Assembly (NCBI GenBank): GCA_040429635.1
Contig: CP158972.1
Span: forward strand, 1,994,001-2,058,000
DNA: 64,000 nt
Origin: Tamlana crocina
Lineage (GTDB): Bacteria; Bacteroidota; Bacteroidia; Flavobacteriales; Flavobacteriaceae
Reading direction: 5' to 3'
Part shown: piece after piece, positions 25,752 through 35,111 of the stretch
Numbering within the stretch: position 1 is the stretch's first letter
Layout of the letters: the number at the start of each line of letters is the position of its first letter
Made by a program: the position numbers and the translations under genes
The notes under the pieces: model-generated
What the model was told of the DNA's origin: nothing
Database searches by the model: none
Seen by the model: only the letters and a program-made list of their open reading frames with translations

Positions 25752-27311
25752 ATGCGGAAAAAACACAAAATTCTATCAGTCGTATTGGTTTTCATTCTCA
25801 TAATTATTGTGGGATTTTTTGTTGCTCAATGGCGCATTGAGAAAAAGATTGAGCAGGCCTTGAGAGAATTGCCAAACCATATTCAATTGGGTTATTCCAA
25901 CCTAGATGTTAATATTTTATTGGGAAATGTGGACTTAAAATCTTCCAAATGGGAAGTTTATGGGAAAACCACTGGCGAACTTATCGTGCAAGGGCATATT
26001 GGTCAAATATCGATTGAAAACCTAAGTTATTGGGGTTGTCTTTTTAATGAAAAAATTGCAGTTGAAACATTGTTGATCCAGAATCCCGTTGTGAAATACA
26101 TCAAAAACGACAAGGTGAATCAGGCTGATTTCAGGCAGAAGATGCTCGGTGAAATGAAGAAAAATATTGAAGTAGGGCAAATTTTGATTAAAAAGGCTGA
26201 TGTTTTGGTGGTGAAAAAAGAGGACGACTCGCTGGTTTTTAGTTCGCCAGACTTCAATTTGAAAGTGGACGGTTTGAAGTTCCATAAAAATGAAAACGAA
26301 ACCGTTGAATTTGATGGTTTTTCGGTGGATGCAAAAAACATAAAATACGCTTTGAATGATTATGATGATGTATTCGTTGATTCGTTATCGATAACAAAAA
26401 CAGCTTCATTTTTGAACAATGTAAAAATAAAAACCAAGTTCGATAAAGCCGCTTTAAGCCAAGTTGTTGAAACGGAACGCGACCATGTTGATATTCATTT
26501 TAATTCGGTTAGCGTAGCAGGGCAGGATTTGAAATTGTTGAATTCCTCGGTAGTAGGTATAAATGCAGAACGGGTTGATGTTAATCAGCCTCATTTTGAA
26601 ATTTACAGAGACAAATTGGTAGCCGATGATTTAGAGCCAAAACCACTATATGGTAAAATGCTACGGAATTTGAAGTTTAATTTGGGTATCGATACGCTCA
26701 ACATTAACCAAGGCGTTATTGTTTATTCCGAAAAGGTGAAAAAAGACAATGGTGCGGGCCGCATAAACTTCACAAATTTTAATGCTACAATTGCCAATTT
26801 AGGAAATTCTTATAGTTCGGATACAGAAAGCCTAATTGACGTAAATACCGATTTTATGGAAGGGAGTTCGTTGCAAGTTAAATGGCATTTTAAAGTGCAG
26901 GACACCACAGACCGTTTTGTATTTAAAGCAGATTTGGGGCACATAACAGCAGCCAGCATGAACAGTTTTAGTGAACCTAATTTAAATACCCGTTTTAATG
27001 GCGAGCTGTACCAAACCTTTTTTACTATTGATGGTAATCCCACGCTGTCGAACATAGATTTAAAAATAAAGTACGACAATTTTAAAGTGTCTATGCTAAA
27101 GGAAGACGGCAGGGAGAAAAAGAAATTTCTATCCGGATTAATCAATTGGTTCATTTCAAACGACAGTAAAGAAAACGAAGATGGTTACAGATATGGCCAT
27201 GCAGAGCAAGTAGAACGCGATAAAACCAAATCGGTTTTTAACTTTGTATGGCTTAGTATAAGAAGCGGACTGCGTTCGGCCATTGCCAACGATGGTGAAA
27301 AGGAAAATTAG
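25752..27311 (+). CDS. AsmA/DUF748-like envelope protein, function unknown
   Basis: 519 residues from the ATG at 25752; an in-frame TTG at 25731 is less likely. The N terminus has a short basic stretch and a membrane helix (about 7-27, VVLVFILIIIVGFFVA). The rest is beta-rich with repeated strand patterns such as VDLKSSKWEVYG, FNLKVDGLKF and FNLGIDTLNI, typical of the AsmA/DUF748 type of periplasmic proteins that form long grooves between inner and outer membrane. No active site was seen. A role in lipid or envelope transport is suggested only by fold resemblance. Divergent from the glutamate synthase-like gene; uvrD follows 108 bases later. Confidence 0.7.
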   Translation: MRKKHKILSVVLVFILIIIVGFFVAQWRIEKKIEQALRELPNHIQLGYSNLDVNILLGNVDLKSSKWEVYGKTTGELIVQGHIGQISIENLSYWGCLFNEKIAVETLLIQNPVVKYIKNDKVNQADFRQKMLGEMKKNIEVGQILIKKADVLVVKKEDDSLVFSSPDFNLKVDGLKFHKNENETVEFDGFSVDAKNIKYALNDYDDVFVDSLSITKTASFLNNVKIKTKFDKAALSQVVETERDHVDIHFNSVSVAGQDLKLLNSSVVGINAERVDVNQPHFEIYRDKLVADDLEPKPLYGKMLRNLKFNLGIDTLNINQGVIVYSEKVKKDNGAGRINFTNFNATIANLGNSYSSDTESLIDVNTDFMEGSSLQVKWHFKVQDTTDRFVFKADLGHITAASMNSFSEPNLNTRFNGELYQTFFTIDGNPTLSNIDLKIKYDNFKVSMLKEDGREKKKFLSGLINWFISNDSKENEDGYRYGHAEQVERDKTKSVFNFVWLSIRSGLRSAIANDGEKEN

Positions 27312-27374
27312 CGACTTCAGCAAAACCAAAATGCCACATTGCATAATTGTTTATAATTATTAATAAATCTGTCG

Positions 27375-27403
27375 TTGTAAACGGGGGGCAATGGTTAATT
27401 TTA
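27375..27403 (+). promoter_or_regulatory. uvrD promoter (TTG, 18 bases, TAATTTTA)
   Basis: A TTG -33 element (27375-27377) and TAATTTTA (27396-27403; one mismatch to TAnnTTTG) are separated by 18 bases, good spacing for a Bacteroidota sigma-ABfr-type promoter. Transcription would start about 27408-27411, just before the TTG start codon of the helicase gene. Confidence 0.4.
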
Positions 27404-27419
27404 GCCTTTAAAAATAAAA

Positions 27420-29789
27420 TTGATTTTGGAGAAGTATTTAAGCCAGTTGAACGATGCACAGTTAGAGCCTACTATACAAATTGATGGCCCCATGATAGTT
27501 ATTGCGGGAGCGGGATCGGGGAAAACCCGTGTGCTCACTTACCGAATTGCTTATATGATGAGCAAAGGCATTGATCCTTTTAATATTTTGTCGCTCACCT
27601 TTACCAACAAAGCGGCGCGTGAGATGAAAGAGCGTATTTCGCAAATTGTGGGTGCCAGCGAAGCTAAAAACCTTTGGATGGGGACGTTTCACTCGGTATT
27701 TGCTAAAATATTACGTATCGAGGCCGATAAATTGGGTTATCCGAGTAATTTCACAATTTATGATACGCAGGATTCCGATAGGTTGATTCGAGATATTATC
27801 AAGGAAATGAACCTCGATAAGGATATCTACAAATACAAGCAAATTCGTTCCAGAATTTCGTCCTACAAAAACAGTTTGATTACCGTTCGGGCGTATTTTC
27901 AAAATCAGGAATTAATAGAGGCCGATACCATGGCACGGCGTCCGCGAATGGGTGATATTTACAAAGAATATGTAGAGCGTTGCTTTAAAGCAGGAGCAAT
28001 GGATTTTGATGATTTGCTATTAAAAACCAATGAATTGCTTACCCGTTTTCCCGATGTGTTGGCCAAATATCAAAACCGATTTAAGTATATTTTGGTTGAT
28101 GAGTACCAGGATACCAACCATTCACAATATTTAATCGTTCGCGCGCTTTCCGATAAATTCCAAAACATATGCGTGGTAGGCGACGATGCCCAGAGTATTT
28201 ATGCCTTCCGTGGAGCTAACATCAACAATATTCTGAATTTCCAAAAGGATTATGACGATGTAAAAGTGTTCCGATTAGAGCAAAACTACCGTTCTACCAA
28301 AAACATTGTCAATGCGGCGAATTCCATTATCGACAAAAACCAAACGAAACTTGAAAAAGTGGTTTGGACGGCCAATGACGACGGCCCAAAAATTAAAGTA
28401 AACCGTTCGTTGACCGACGCTGACGAAGGCCGTTATGTGGCCAGTACGATTTTTGATAACAAAATGAACCACCAGCTCAACAACAGTGATTTTGCCATTT
28501 TGTACCGTACCAATGCGCAGTCGCGTTCCATTGAAGATGCGTTGCGTAAACGCGATATTCCATATCGGATTTATGGTGGACTTTCATTTTACCAACGCAA
28601 GGAAATCAAGGATGTGCTGTCGTATTTACGTTTAATTATCAATCCGGCTGATGAGGAAGCTTTAAAACGTGTTATCAATTTTCCACCGAGGGGAATTGGC
28701 CAAACCACAATCGACCGCTTGATTGTTGCTGCCAATGGCTATAAACGCAGCATTTTTGAGGTGATGAAAAATATCGATAAAACCGATATTAAGGTCAATT
28801 CAGGCATAAAAAACAAGCTTCAAAATTTTGTAACGCTTATTGAAAGTTACCAAGTATTGAACCAAACGGCCGATGTTTTTGAATTGGCCGAGCACGTTAC
28901 CCGAACTAGCGGATTGATTAAGGAATTCAATAAAGATGGTACACCGGAAGGCGTTACCCGTATGGAAAATATCGAGGAACTTTTAAACGGTATGAAAGAT
29001 TTTGTGGAAGGCCAAAAAGAATTGGCCGATGCCACAGGTTCGTTGGCCGAATTCCTTGAAGATGTGGCTTTGGCAACCGATTTGGACAACGAAAAAGAAG
29101 ACGCCGACCAAGTGGCGCTAATGACCATACACTTGGCCAAAGGTCTGGAATTCCCGTATGTTTATATTGTGGGCTTGGAGGAAGATTTGTTCCCGAGTGC
29201 CATGAGTATGAATACGCGAAGCGAGTTGGAGGAGGAGCGTAGGTTATTTTATGTGGCCTTAACTCGCGCTGAAAAACAGGCGTATTTAACCTATGCGCTT
29301 TCGCGCTACCGTTGGGGGAAATTGGTTGATTCTGAACCGAGCCGTTTTATTGAGGAAATCGACGAGCAGTATCTCGATATTGTCACGCCCATTGAAGAAC
29401 GCCGTTTCAACCCGATGCTTGATGCCGATATTTTTGGCGATGCGCCCGAGCAAATCCGTAGTTCAGACCAAAATAAAGTGCGCTACAAACCAGCCAAACA
29501 ACCTGTTTTTAAGAAAGGTAAAGCAAAAAGCGAACCCGAAAAATTCCAAGCGTCGCAACCTAAAAACTTAAAGCCCGTTGCGCAAACCAATGGAAGTAGT
29601 CAACAAAGCACCAATTTATTCGATAGCAAATTGGCTGTGGGGAACACGGTTAAACACATCCGTTTTGGTACGGGTGAGGTTTTAAAAATAGAAGGCACAG
29701 GTGCCGATACCAAAGCCGAAATTAAGTTTCAGCACGGTGGCGTTAAAAAGCTATTGCTGCGTTTTGCTAAATTGGAGGTTGTGGGCTAG
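27420..29789 (+). CDS. uvrD: UvrD/PcrA-type ATP-dependent DNA helicase
   Basis: 789 residues. Superfamily 1A helicase motifs in order: Q-motif LNDAQ, Walker A GAGSGKT (about 31-37), LTFTNKAAREMKER, Walker B DEYQDTN (about 227), GDDAQSIYAFRGA, QNYRST, TIHLAKGLEFPYV (about 569) and VALTRAEKQ (about 615). The C terminus (about 735-789, KHIRFGTGEVLKIEG) is the Tudor-like RNA-polymerase-binding module known from PcrA/UvrD. It unwinds DNA 3' to 5' in excision repair, mismatch repair and replication. The start is not ATG: TTG at 27420 or TTG at 27426; the next in-frame ATG lies after the Q-motif, so a TTG start is required. A promoter box ends 17 bases upstream of the first TTG. Confidence 0.95.
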   Translation: MILEKYLSQLNDAQLEPTIQIDGPMIVIAGAGSGKTRVLTYRIAYMMSKGIDPFNILSLTFTNKAAREMKERISQIVGASEAKNLWMGTFHSVFAKILRIEADKLGYPSNFTIYDTQDSDRLIRDIIKEMNLDKDIYKYKQIRSRISSYKNSLITVRAYFQNQELIEADTMARRPRMGDIYKEYVERCFKAGAMDFDDLLLKTNELLTRFPDVLAKYQNRFKYILVDEYQDTNHSQYLIVRALSDKFQNICVVGDDAQSIYAFRGANINNILNFQKDYDDVKVFRLEQNYRSTKNIVNAANSIIDKNQTKLEKVVWTANDDGPKIKVNRSLTDADEGRYVASTIFDNKMNHQLNNSDFAILYRTNAQSRSIEDALRKRDIPYRIYGGLSFYQRKEIKDVLSYLRLIINPADEEALKRVINFPPRGIGQTTIDRLIVAANGYKRSIFEVMKNIDKTDIKVNSGIKNKLQNFVTLIESYQVLNQTADVFELAEHVTRTSGLIKEFNKDGTPEGVTRMENIEELLNGMKDFVEGQKELADATGSLAEFLEDVALATDLDNEKEDADQVALMTIHLAKGLEFPYVYIVGLEEDLFPSAMSMNTRSELEEERRLFYVALTRAEKQAYLTYALSRYRWGKLVDSEPSRFIEEIDEQYLDIVTPIEERRFNPMLDADIFGDAPEQIRSSDQNKVRYKPAKQPVFKKGKAKSEPEKFQASQPKNLKPVAQTNGSSQQSTNLFDSKLAVGNTVKHIRFGTGEVLKIEGTGADTKAEIKFQHGGVKKLLLRFAKLEVVG

Positions 29790-29901
29790 TGCTAGCTTCA
29801 CTTAACTGTAATTATTGATTTGTTTAACATAAAGGTTTTAGGCTGGTTGCCAAGCCGCAATTTAACTATTAGAATGCTATTGGTTAAAGCTTGGTATATG
29901 G

Positions 29902-30243
29902 GTGTTGAGCTTTCAATATCATTTTGAACACATAGTTTCAGGTAATAAAGCAAGATTAAATGCCATGCGCTTAGGTACAGGCTACGAATTATTCAAAAAC
30001 CAAAAAGAAAATAAGGCCAAATTAGAAGCGCTATTCGGTACATCGGCTTTCCTGTTTCATAACGTAAAGAGTATGGAAATTACAGAAGTCATAAATACAT
30101 TTCAGGTTAAGAATAAAATCAACCTATTGGCTATTATAAACAATAAACATTCTTTTTTTGAAAGTTTCTTCTTTAAGAATACTGTAAATCAAATCGGATT
30201 TCATTTAAAAGTGCCGTTTTTGGTTATTCCCAATAAAAAGTAA
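29902..30243 (+). pseudogene. Remnant of a universal stress protein (C-terminal half)
   Basis: An open stretch of up to 113 codons with only a GTG available as start. Its C-terminal 50 residues (LLAIINNKHSFFESFFFKN, then IGFHLKVPFLVIP) match the end of flavobacterial two-domain universal stress (UspA-type) proteins, which are normally about 270-280 residues. The N-terminal domain with its DFS nucleotide-loop region is missing, and nothing like it can be read in any frame of the 110 bases between the uvrD stop and this frame; an in-frame stop lies at 29863. The best reading is a 5'-deleted pseudogene. It sits among stress-type genes (uvrD, split-barrel flavoprotein). A short functional protein cannot be excluded. 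Confidence 0.6.
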
Positions 30244-30281
30244 TAGTATTTTCAATACTATAATTCTTGATTAATTCAAGA
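30243..30281. repeat. Two tandem small hairpins
   Basis: ATAGTATT/AATACTAT (30243-30250, 30254-30261; 8-base arms, 3-base loop) is followed by TCTTGA/TCAAGA (30265-30270, 30276-30281). They overlap the stop of the universal-stress-protein remnant. No T-run follows, so termination is doubtful; the first hairpin shares its arms TAGTATT/AATACTA with the palindrome at 59964-59984. Confidence 0.4.
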
Positions 30282-30372
30282 GAAGCAAACAGCATCAACC
30301 TGATTTATGTCATAGTCTATATGGTTTGTATCGAGTAATTTAACTGCAACAACTAACTTAAAAACTAAAGAA

Positions 30373-30828
30373 ATGATTAAGACATTAGATAAAAGCGAAT
30401 CGATTGCCGTTTTGGCTTCAAATTTCATTGGTAACCTATCCTATATTTACAGAGGCCGCCCCTTTGTTGTGCCCATTACTTATTTTTATGATAAAAATAT
30501 AGGGGTTATAATTAGCTATTCTGGCGAGGGGCACAAGATAAGAGCGATGAGGCTTCACAAACAGGTGTCTTTAGGAGTTTCAGAAATAGACTCCGTAAAT
30601 TCTTGGAATTCTATTTTGGCCCATGGTACTTACAAAGAGCTTTCTGGGGCTACTGCAAAAGTGCAATTACACTTGTTTTCTCTAGGTGTTAAAGACTTAA
30701 TAATTAATAAAGAACATCGTAAACTGGATTTTATAAGTGAGTTTTCCAGTAAAATTGCAAATGATGATTTGCCCATTGTTTTTGAAATAAAAGTGGAAGA
30801 GCTTACAGGTAAAATGAGGGATAACTAA
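30373..30828 (+). CDS. Pyridoxamine 5'-phosphate oxidase-family (FMN split-barrel) protein
   Basis: 151 residues. The pattern fits small FMN-binding split barrels: an N-terminal helix with ESIAVLASNFIGNLSYIYRG, a strand RPFVVPITYFYD, GEGHKIRAMRLHKQVSLGV (phosphate-binding strand and helix) and NSWNSILAHGTYKEL. There is no heme or Zn motif. Family members include nitroimidazole resistance proteins and many uncharacterised flavoproteins; the true pyridoxamine phosphate oxidase PdxH is longer and has other motifs, so vitamin B6 synthesis is not implied. The gene lies between the stress-protein remnant and a lipoprotein gene 15 bases downstream. Function is likely FMN-dependent reduction; substrate unknown. 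Confidence 0.83.
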   Translation: MIKTLDKSESIAVLASNFIGNLSYIYRGRPFVVPITYFYDKNIGVIISYSGEGHKIRAMRLHKQVSLGVSEIDSVNSWNSILAHGTYKELSGATAKVQLHLFSLGVKDLIINKEHRKLDFISEFSSKIANDDLPIVFEIKVEELTGKMRDN

Positions 30829-30843
30829 CTAATCATATTAGCC

Positions 30844-31722
30844 ATGAGATATGTATGTTTACTTTTTATACTGATCGCTTTTATAAATTGCAAAACAGAT
30901 AAAAAAAGCGACTATCCAATAACTGTTGATGATGTTGATCCGCAGGGAAAAATATTCTTAGGGGACACCATAAAATTGGAAGATAGTGATTGGGAAACAC
31001 GTAAAGCCATTTCGATTGAGAACAAACAAAAACAACTCATTGAGAAAAAAGATGACCAAGAAACTCTAGAAGGGTTGGTTTTAGAAAAAAAATATGTGGT
31101 AAAAAGAGATGATTATGTTATTAACTTTAGGTATCCACAACTTAATGAATCCTTCAATTTAAGGTATAGCAGTTTTAACGATTTTATTAATAACTACTAT
31201 GTCAACATTTCTAAAACCGAATCGGATATTTTACAAACCAAAGCCTTTTGCGACAGTATAGGGTCTATAAAATTCAGAGAACAAAGGCTTATAGACTATA
31301 AAATATATAATCTAAACGACGAGCTAATAAGCGTACTGTTTTATAAGGAAAATTTCTATTCGGGCACCTTGTTTCCGAGTTATTCTTTCGATTGTTTTAA
31401 CTATAATCTCAGTACAAGTACGTTTATGGATTTTGAAGATTTTTTTGTAGAAGGTTCTGAGGAAGAACTCATAGAAAGGATTAATACATCCATTAAAAAT
31501 AAAATAGCAAGTGGCGAGATATACTACGAATGTTGGGAGATATCTTCTGAAGATTTTATGGCCGCTAAGAATAATTTTGTAATCAACGATATGAATGTGG
31601 AATTCTATTTTGACGACTGTGTTATCTGCCCGTCATATACCGGTACTTATTCCATTGAAGTTTCCCTATTGGAACTTTTGCCCGTGCTTAAAAAATATGA
31701 TACAAATCCGTTGATATTGTAA
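30844..31722 (+). CDS. Lipoprotein with RsiV/DUF3298-like C-terminal domain
   Basis: 292 residues. The N terminus (LLFILIAFINC) is a hydrophobic stretch ending at Cys16, followed by KTDKKSD, consistent with a lipoprotein although Asn at -1 is not the usual lipobox residue. The middle part (NLRYSSFNDFINNYY) and the C-terminal half (FMDFEDFFVEGSEEELIERI; NMNVEFYFDDCVICPSYTG; IEVSLLELLPVL) follow the strand pattern of the DUF3298/RsiV-type domain, known from lysozyme-sensing anti-sigma factors and periplasmic lipoproteins. It lacks a cytoplasmic anti-sigma region. Fifteen bases after the FMN split-barrel gene, so probably co-transcribed. Assignment to DUF3298 is by pattern only. Confidence 0.65.
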   Translation: MRYVCLLFILIAFINCKTDKKSDYPITVDDVDPQGKIFLGDTIKLEDSDWETRKAISIENKQKQLIEKKDDQETLEGLVLEKKYVVKRDDYVINFRYPQLNESFNLRYSSFNDFINNYYVNISKTESDILQTKAFCDSIGSIKFREQRLIDYKIYNLNDELISVLFYKENFYSGTLFPSYSFDCFNYNLSTSTFMDFEDFFVEGSEEELIERINTSIKNKIASGEIYYECWEISSEDFMAAKNNFVINDMNVEFYFDDCVICPSYTGTYSIEVSLLELLPVLKKYDTNPLIL

Positions 31723-31778
31723 TCCCTAAACTAACTGAAAAAATTAAAAACAATTTAAGGTTGCTTACAAACTGGAAT

Positions 31779-32159
31779 TTATTGTACAGCAATCATGCTA
31801 ATTTCAACATTCACATTTTTTGGCAGTTTGGCCACTTGTACCGTTTCTCGTGCGGGAGCAGTGGCTTCATCAAAAAAGCTACCGTAAACTTCATTAATTG
31901 ATAGAAAATCATCCATATCTGAAATGAATATTGATGATTTCACCACATTTTCAAAAGTCATATCGGCTGCTTTTAAAATCGCTTTTAAATTTTGCATCAC
32001 TTGTTGGGTTTCATCTTTTATGTTGTTTAACACCAATTGGCCTGTTTCTGGATTCAATGCAATTTGTCCCGAAATATAAAGGGTGTTGCCTGTTAAAACC
32101 GCTTGGTTATATGGCCCAATAGGAGCGGGGGCGTTTGTGGTAGTAATAATTTTTTTCAT
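31779..32159 (-). CDS. ridA: RidA-family enamine/imine deaminase
   Basis: 126 residues from the ATG at 32159; the frame is open nine codons further up, but MKKIITTTNAPAPIGPYNQ is the family-typical N terminus and length. Signature features: APIGPYNQAV, YISGQIAL, and PARETVQV carrying the conserved Arg that binds the substrate carboxylate (Arg105 in E. coli RidA), with VEISMIAV at the end. RidA hydrolyses reactive 2-aminoacrylate and related enamines formed by PLP enzymes, in the cytoplasm. It begins 29 bases after the lptD stop, in the same direction, and is probably co-transcribed with it; the two functions are not obviously linked. Confidence 0.93.
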   Translation of the reverse strand: MKKIITTTNAPAPIGPYNQAVLTGNTLYISGQIALNPETGQLVLNNIKDETQQVMQNLKAILKAADMTFENVVKSSIFISDMDDFLSINEVYGSFFDEATAPARETVQVAKLPKNVNVEISMIAVQ

Positions 32160-32188
32160 TTTGTGCCTTTTTGTAAAGATAAGCAAAC

Positions 32189-34948
32189 CTACAATTGAAT
32201 ATCGGGCTGTCTGCGTTTTTCGTATTTCAAATCTTTTAGCAGACTGGATTTAATACCAATAAAGAAATTCCATGATTTGTAAGCTCCGAACGGCGTCCAG
32301 CTAAAATTCATACGCCAACTTAATAAATCACGCTCAAAACGGAGTTGGGTAGTGGTAAAGCCCAAGTTTTTAAAATCGTAACCCGACGAAGCTCCCACCG
32401 ACCATTTTTCAGATAATTCAATATCGCCCGAAAACATGAGCGAGTGCGACGATATTTCATTCTGCCGCCTCGAATTGGAGTAATTTACCGCGTAGGCCAA
32501 CCTCAAACTCCAAGGGATTTTGAAGTTATAAAACTCACTTGGGGTTTTATCTTCGTCTTCCTCCTCGTCGTCATATTGTTGGTTGGAGAAATCTTCAGCG
32601 ACTCCAAACAAATCATCCGCCCTGCCACCGCCACGAAGGTTTTCCTCAATGTTTTTGTCATCTTTGCTGCCTGCGCTGTCTTTACTAGAAAACGACCAAC
32701 TGGCGTTTATGTTACCTCCTGTAAGTCTAAAAAGGCTTCCGCCGTTATCGATATTGAACTTGTCAATTTTATTATTGTTGTTATCCAACGCGTAAGGGTC
32801 TAAGGTGGCACTAAAGTTTATGCTCATTTTGTTTTTGAACAGTTGCGTACCACCATTCATTCTTATGGGGCTCCATTGCAGCGAATCGCCGGCAAAGTTG
32901 TAAGAGGTACTAAAGTTTAGGTTGTTGAAAATAACCACTTTTTTGGGTTCTGTGGCCGTACTGTCTTTATCTCTTACTTTGGCTTCTATATTATTCGACA
33001 CCGAAATACCCATTGAACTTGAAAAATTCTTTCCGGGCGTTCCAAAAATACCTTGCTCAAAACGGGTGTATTCTAACAATTCACGTCTCGTAGTGCCATC
33101 GGCATCAATAATTTCGTCACCTTCATAAGTATCGTAATATTGGTCAAACGCTGGGTTGATGTTATAGCTGATCGACGGACGGATAACATGCCTAATGGCC
33201 TTTATCTTTCGGTCTTCGCCTTCTTTTTCAAAGTTTTTAGTACCGTAAATAGTGGTTCCTAAACTGGTGCTAAAATTATACGTTCTGAAGGAATCGAATC
33301 CGTTCACGGTTTCTATAACTTCCTCATCTTCTTCCAAATCGTAAGAACGGTTGATGGTTTTAAAGGTCCACACTTCATTGAAATTGGTGCTGGCACTCAT
33401 ACTAAAATACTTGAATACCTTAAAATTGGTACTCAACGGAATGGTATGCTGAAAGCCCGCTTTGGCATCGTCAAACATTTCTTTTTTAAAGAACAGTGAA
33501 TCGGTAGTAGAAATTCTATTTTCTCCTCTCAAATTATATTGTAGGTTGATGTTTTGTATGAGTCCTTTTTTAGTGCCTTCACTGGATGCAAAGGGGTACA
33601 TTCTGCCAACGCTTCCCTGTAACGTGGGCAGCGTCATGTTTATGGATTGCGTTTGTGTGTTTTGTTGGTGGGTAGCCGTTAAGCTGACATTAACTTGCGG
33701 TTCGCCTTGAAAGGTTTTTGAGTATGATACCGAAGACTGCAATGTATTGTTCAATCGGTTACTAACATTAACTTGGTTGTTCGATTGTTGGTAATAATTA
33801 CTACTACCCAAGTTTACCGATGCCGAAAATCTGGAATTAGGGCTGGCTTTGGCATCTTGGCTGTGCGACCACCTTAGGTTGTAAATGGTGCTCTTGCTGT
33901 AATCGGGAAAACCCCGTTCGCTGTTTATCAAGCTTTCAAATCTAAAACTGAAATTTCCGTTGAATCGATAGCGCTTTTTATAGGCGCTTTCCATACGAAT
34001 ACCGTAACTACCGTTGGTGTAATAATCGCCCAAAGCAGCCAAATCGACATAATCACTAATGGCGAAATAGTAACCGCCGTTCTGTAAAAAATAACCACGG
34101 TTGTTTTGTTCACCGAAAGTAGGGATAATAACGCCCGAAGTATGTTTTTCACTCTGAGGAAAAAAACCAAAAGGCAAACCCAGTGGGGTAGGTACATCGT
34201 AAATAAACAGGTTGGCCAATCCGGTTACAATTTTTTTTCCGGGAACTACTTTGGCCTTTCTAAGTTTGATGTAATATTCGGGATCTTCTAAATTTTCGGC
34301 CGTAGTGTATTTAGCATTCTTTAGAAAGTAAACGGAATCGTTTTCCTTTTTGGTAACCGAAGCAATAACGGTACCTTCGCCTTGTTCGGTCTTCGAATTA
34401 TAAATCAGGGCTTTTTTGGTTTCGGTATTAAAAATAATAGAATCGGGCTCTACCACGTTACTGCCTTGTGTAAAAACGGGTTTTTGGGTGTATTCGCCAA
34501 CACTATCTTTTACTCCTTTGGCGTAAACGGTATTTTTATTGTAATCAATGGTAATATCGCCTGCAGTGATGTTCATATCACCGTAATCGATTCTGGCATT
34601 GTTATAAAGGTACAGTTTCTGCTTTTTTTGGTCGAAACGTGTATAGTCATCGGCATGATAGGTTACCGTGTGTTCCAAAAGTTCTTTTTTGGGTTTTATG
34701 GAGTCTGTAACGGTGCTATCTTGCTCAATGGCAATCGTTTCGGTTATAGCTGTGCTGTCGGTTTTTATAACAAGTTTTTCTTCCACTACGGGCTTAATGG
34801 AATCCTGTTTGGGTTTTATATCTTGGGCGAAGCTTAACGTGTTGATAAACACTGTAAAACTTAATGCAAAAAGTATTTTAAAGTTGTTTGTACGCAACGC
34901 TTTTAAATGTATTTTTGTAAAAGTATGGCTCGGTTTTTGAAATGCCAA
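32189..34948 (-). CDS. lptD: LptD-like LPS-assembly outer-membrane protein
   Basis: 919 residues. The signal region ends near 41 (FINTLSFAQ). An OstA-type beta-jellyroll occupies about 90-230 (YLYNNARIDYGDMNITAGDI, DYNKNTVYAKG), then GLANLFIYDVPTPLGLPFG leads into a large outer-membrane barrel ending in amphipathic strands (for example WRMNFSWTPFGAYKSWNFFI). This is the pattern of the Bacteroidota LptD that inserts lipopolysaccharide at the cell surface. An acidic stretch (YDDEEEDEDK, near 800) sits in a probable loop. The start is a TTG at 34948; no ATG occurs before the mature region, so a non-ATG start is needed. Divergent from the amidase/MCE envelope cluster. Confidence 0.9.
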   Translation of the reverse strand: MAFQKPSHTFTKIHLKALRTNNFKILFALSFTVFINTLSFAQDIKPKQDSIKPVVEEKLVIKTDSTAITETIAIEQDSTVTDSIKPKKELLEHTVTYHADDYTRFDQKKQKLYLYNNARIDYGDMNITAGDITIDYNKNTVYAKGVKDSVGEYTQKPVFTQGSNVVEPDSIIFNTETKKALIYNSKTEQGEGTVIASVTKKENDSVYFLKNAKYTTAENLEDPEYYIKLRKAKVVPGKKIVTGLANLFIYDVPTPLGLPFGFFPQSEKHTSGVIIPTFGEQNNRGYFLQNGGYYFAISDYVDLAALGDYYTNGSYGIRMESAYKKRYRFNGNFSFRFESLINSERGFPDYSKSTIYNLRWSHSQDAKASPNSRFSASVNLGSSNYYQQSNNQVNVSNRLNNTLQSSVSYSKTFQGEPQVNVSLTATHQQNTQTQSINMTLPTLQGSVGRMYPFASSEGTKKGLIQNINLQYNLRGENRISTTDSLFFKKEMFDDAKAGFQHTIPLSTNFKVFKYFSMSASTNFNEVWTFKTINRSYDLEEDEEVIETVNGFDSFRTYNFSTSLGTTIYGTKNFEKEGEDRKIKAIRHVIRPSISYNINPAFDQYYDTYEGDEIIDADGTTRRELLEYTRFEQGIFGTPGKNFSSSMGISVSNNIEAKVRDKDSTATEPKKVVIFNNLNFSTSYNFAGDSLQWSPIRMNGGTQLFKNKMSINFSATLDPYALDNNNNKIDKFNIDNGGSLFRLTGGNINASWSFSSKDSAGSKDDKNIEENLRGGGRADDLFGVAEDFSNQQYDDEEEDEDKTPSEFYNFKIPWSLRLAYAVNYSNSRRQNEISSHSLMFSGDIELSEKWSVGASSGYDFKNLGFTTTQLRFERDLLSWRMNFSWTPFGAYKSWNFFIGIKSSLLKDLKYEKRRQPDIQL

Positions 34949-35111
34949 AATTACATATATTTTTCTGGGATTGATTTAATATTCAATTAAAAATTTAAAA
35001 TTAAAAACCCCTTTAGTTTTATAGCGAAATAAAGCGGCATCAATGCCCGTTTTAATTATAGCGATACCAACAAAATGGGTTGTTGAGCTGTTCAAAATGA
35101 TGATGTACCAA

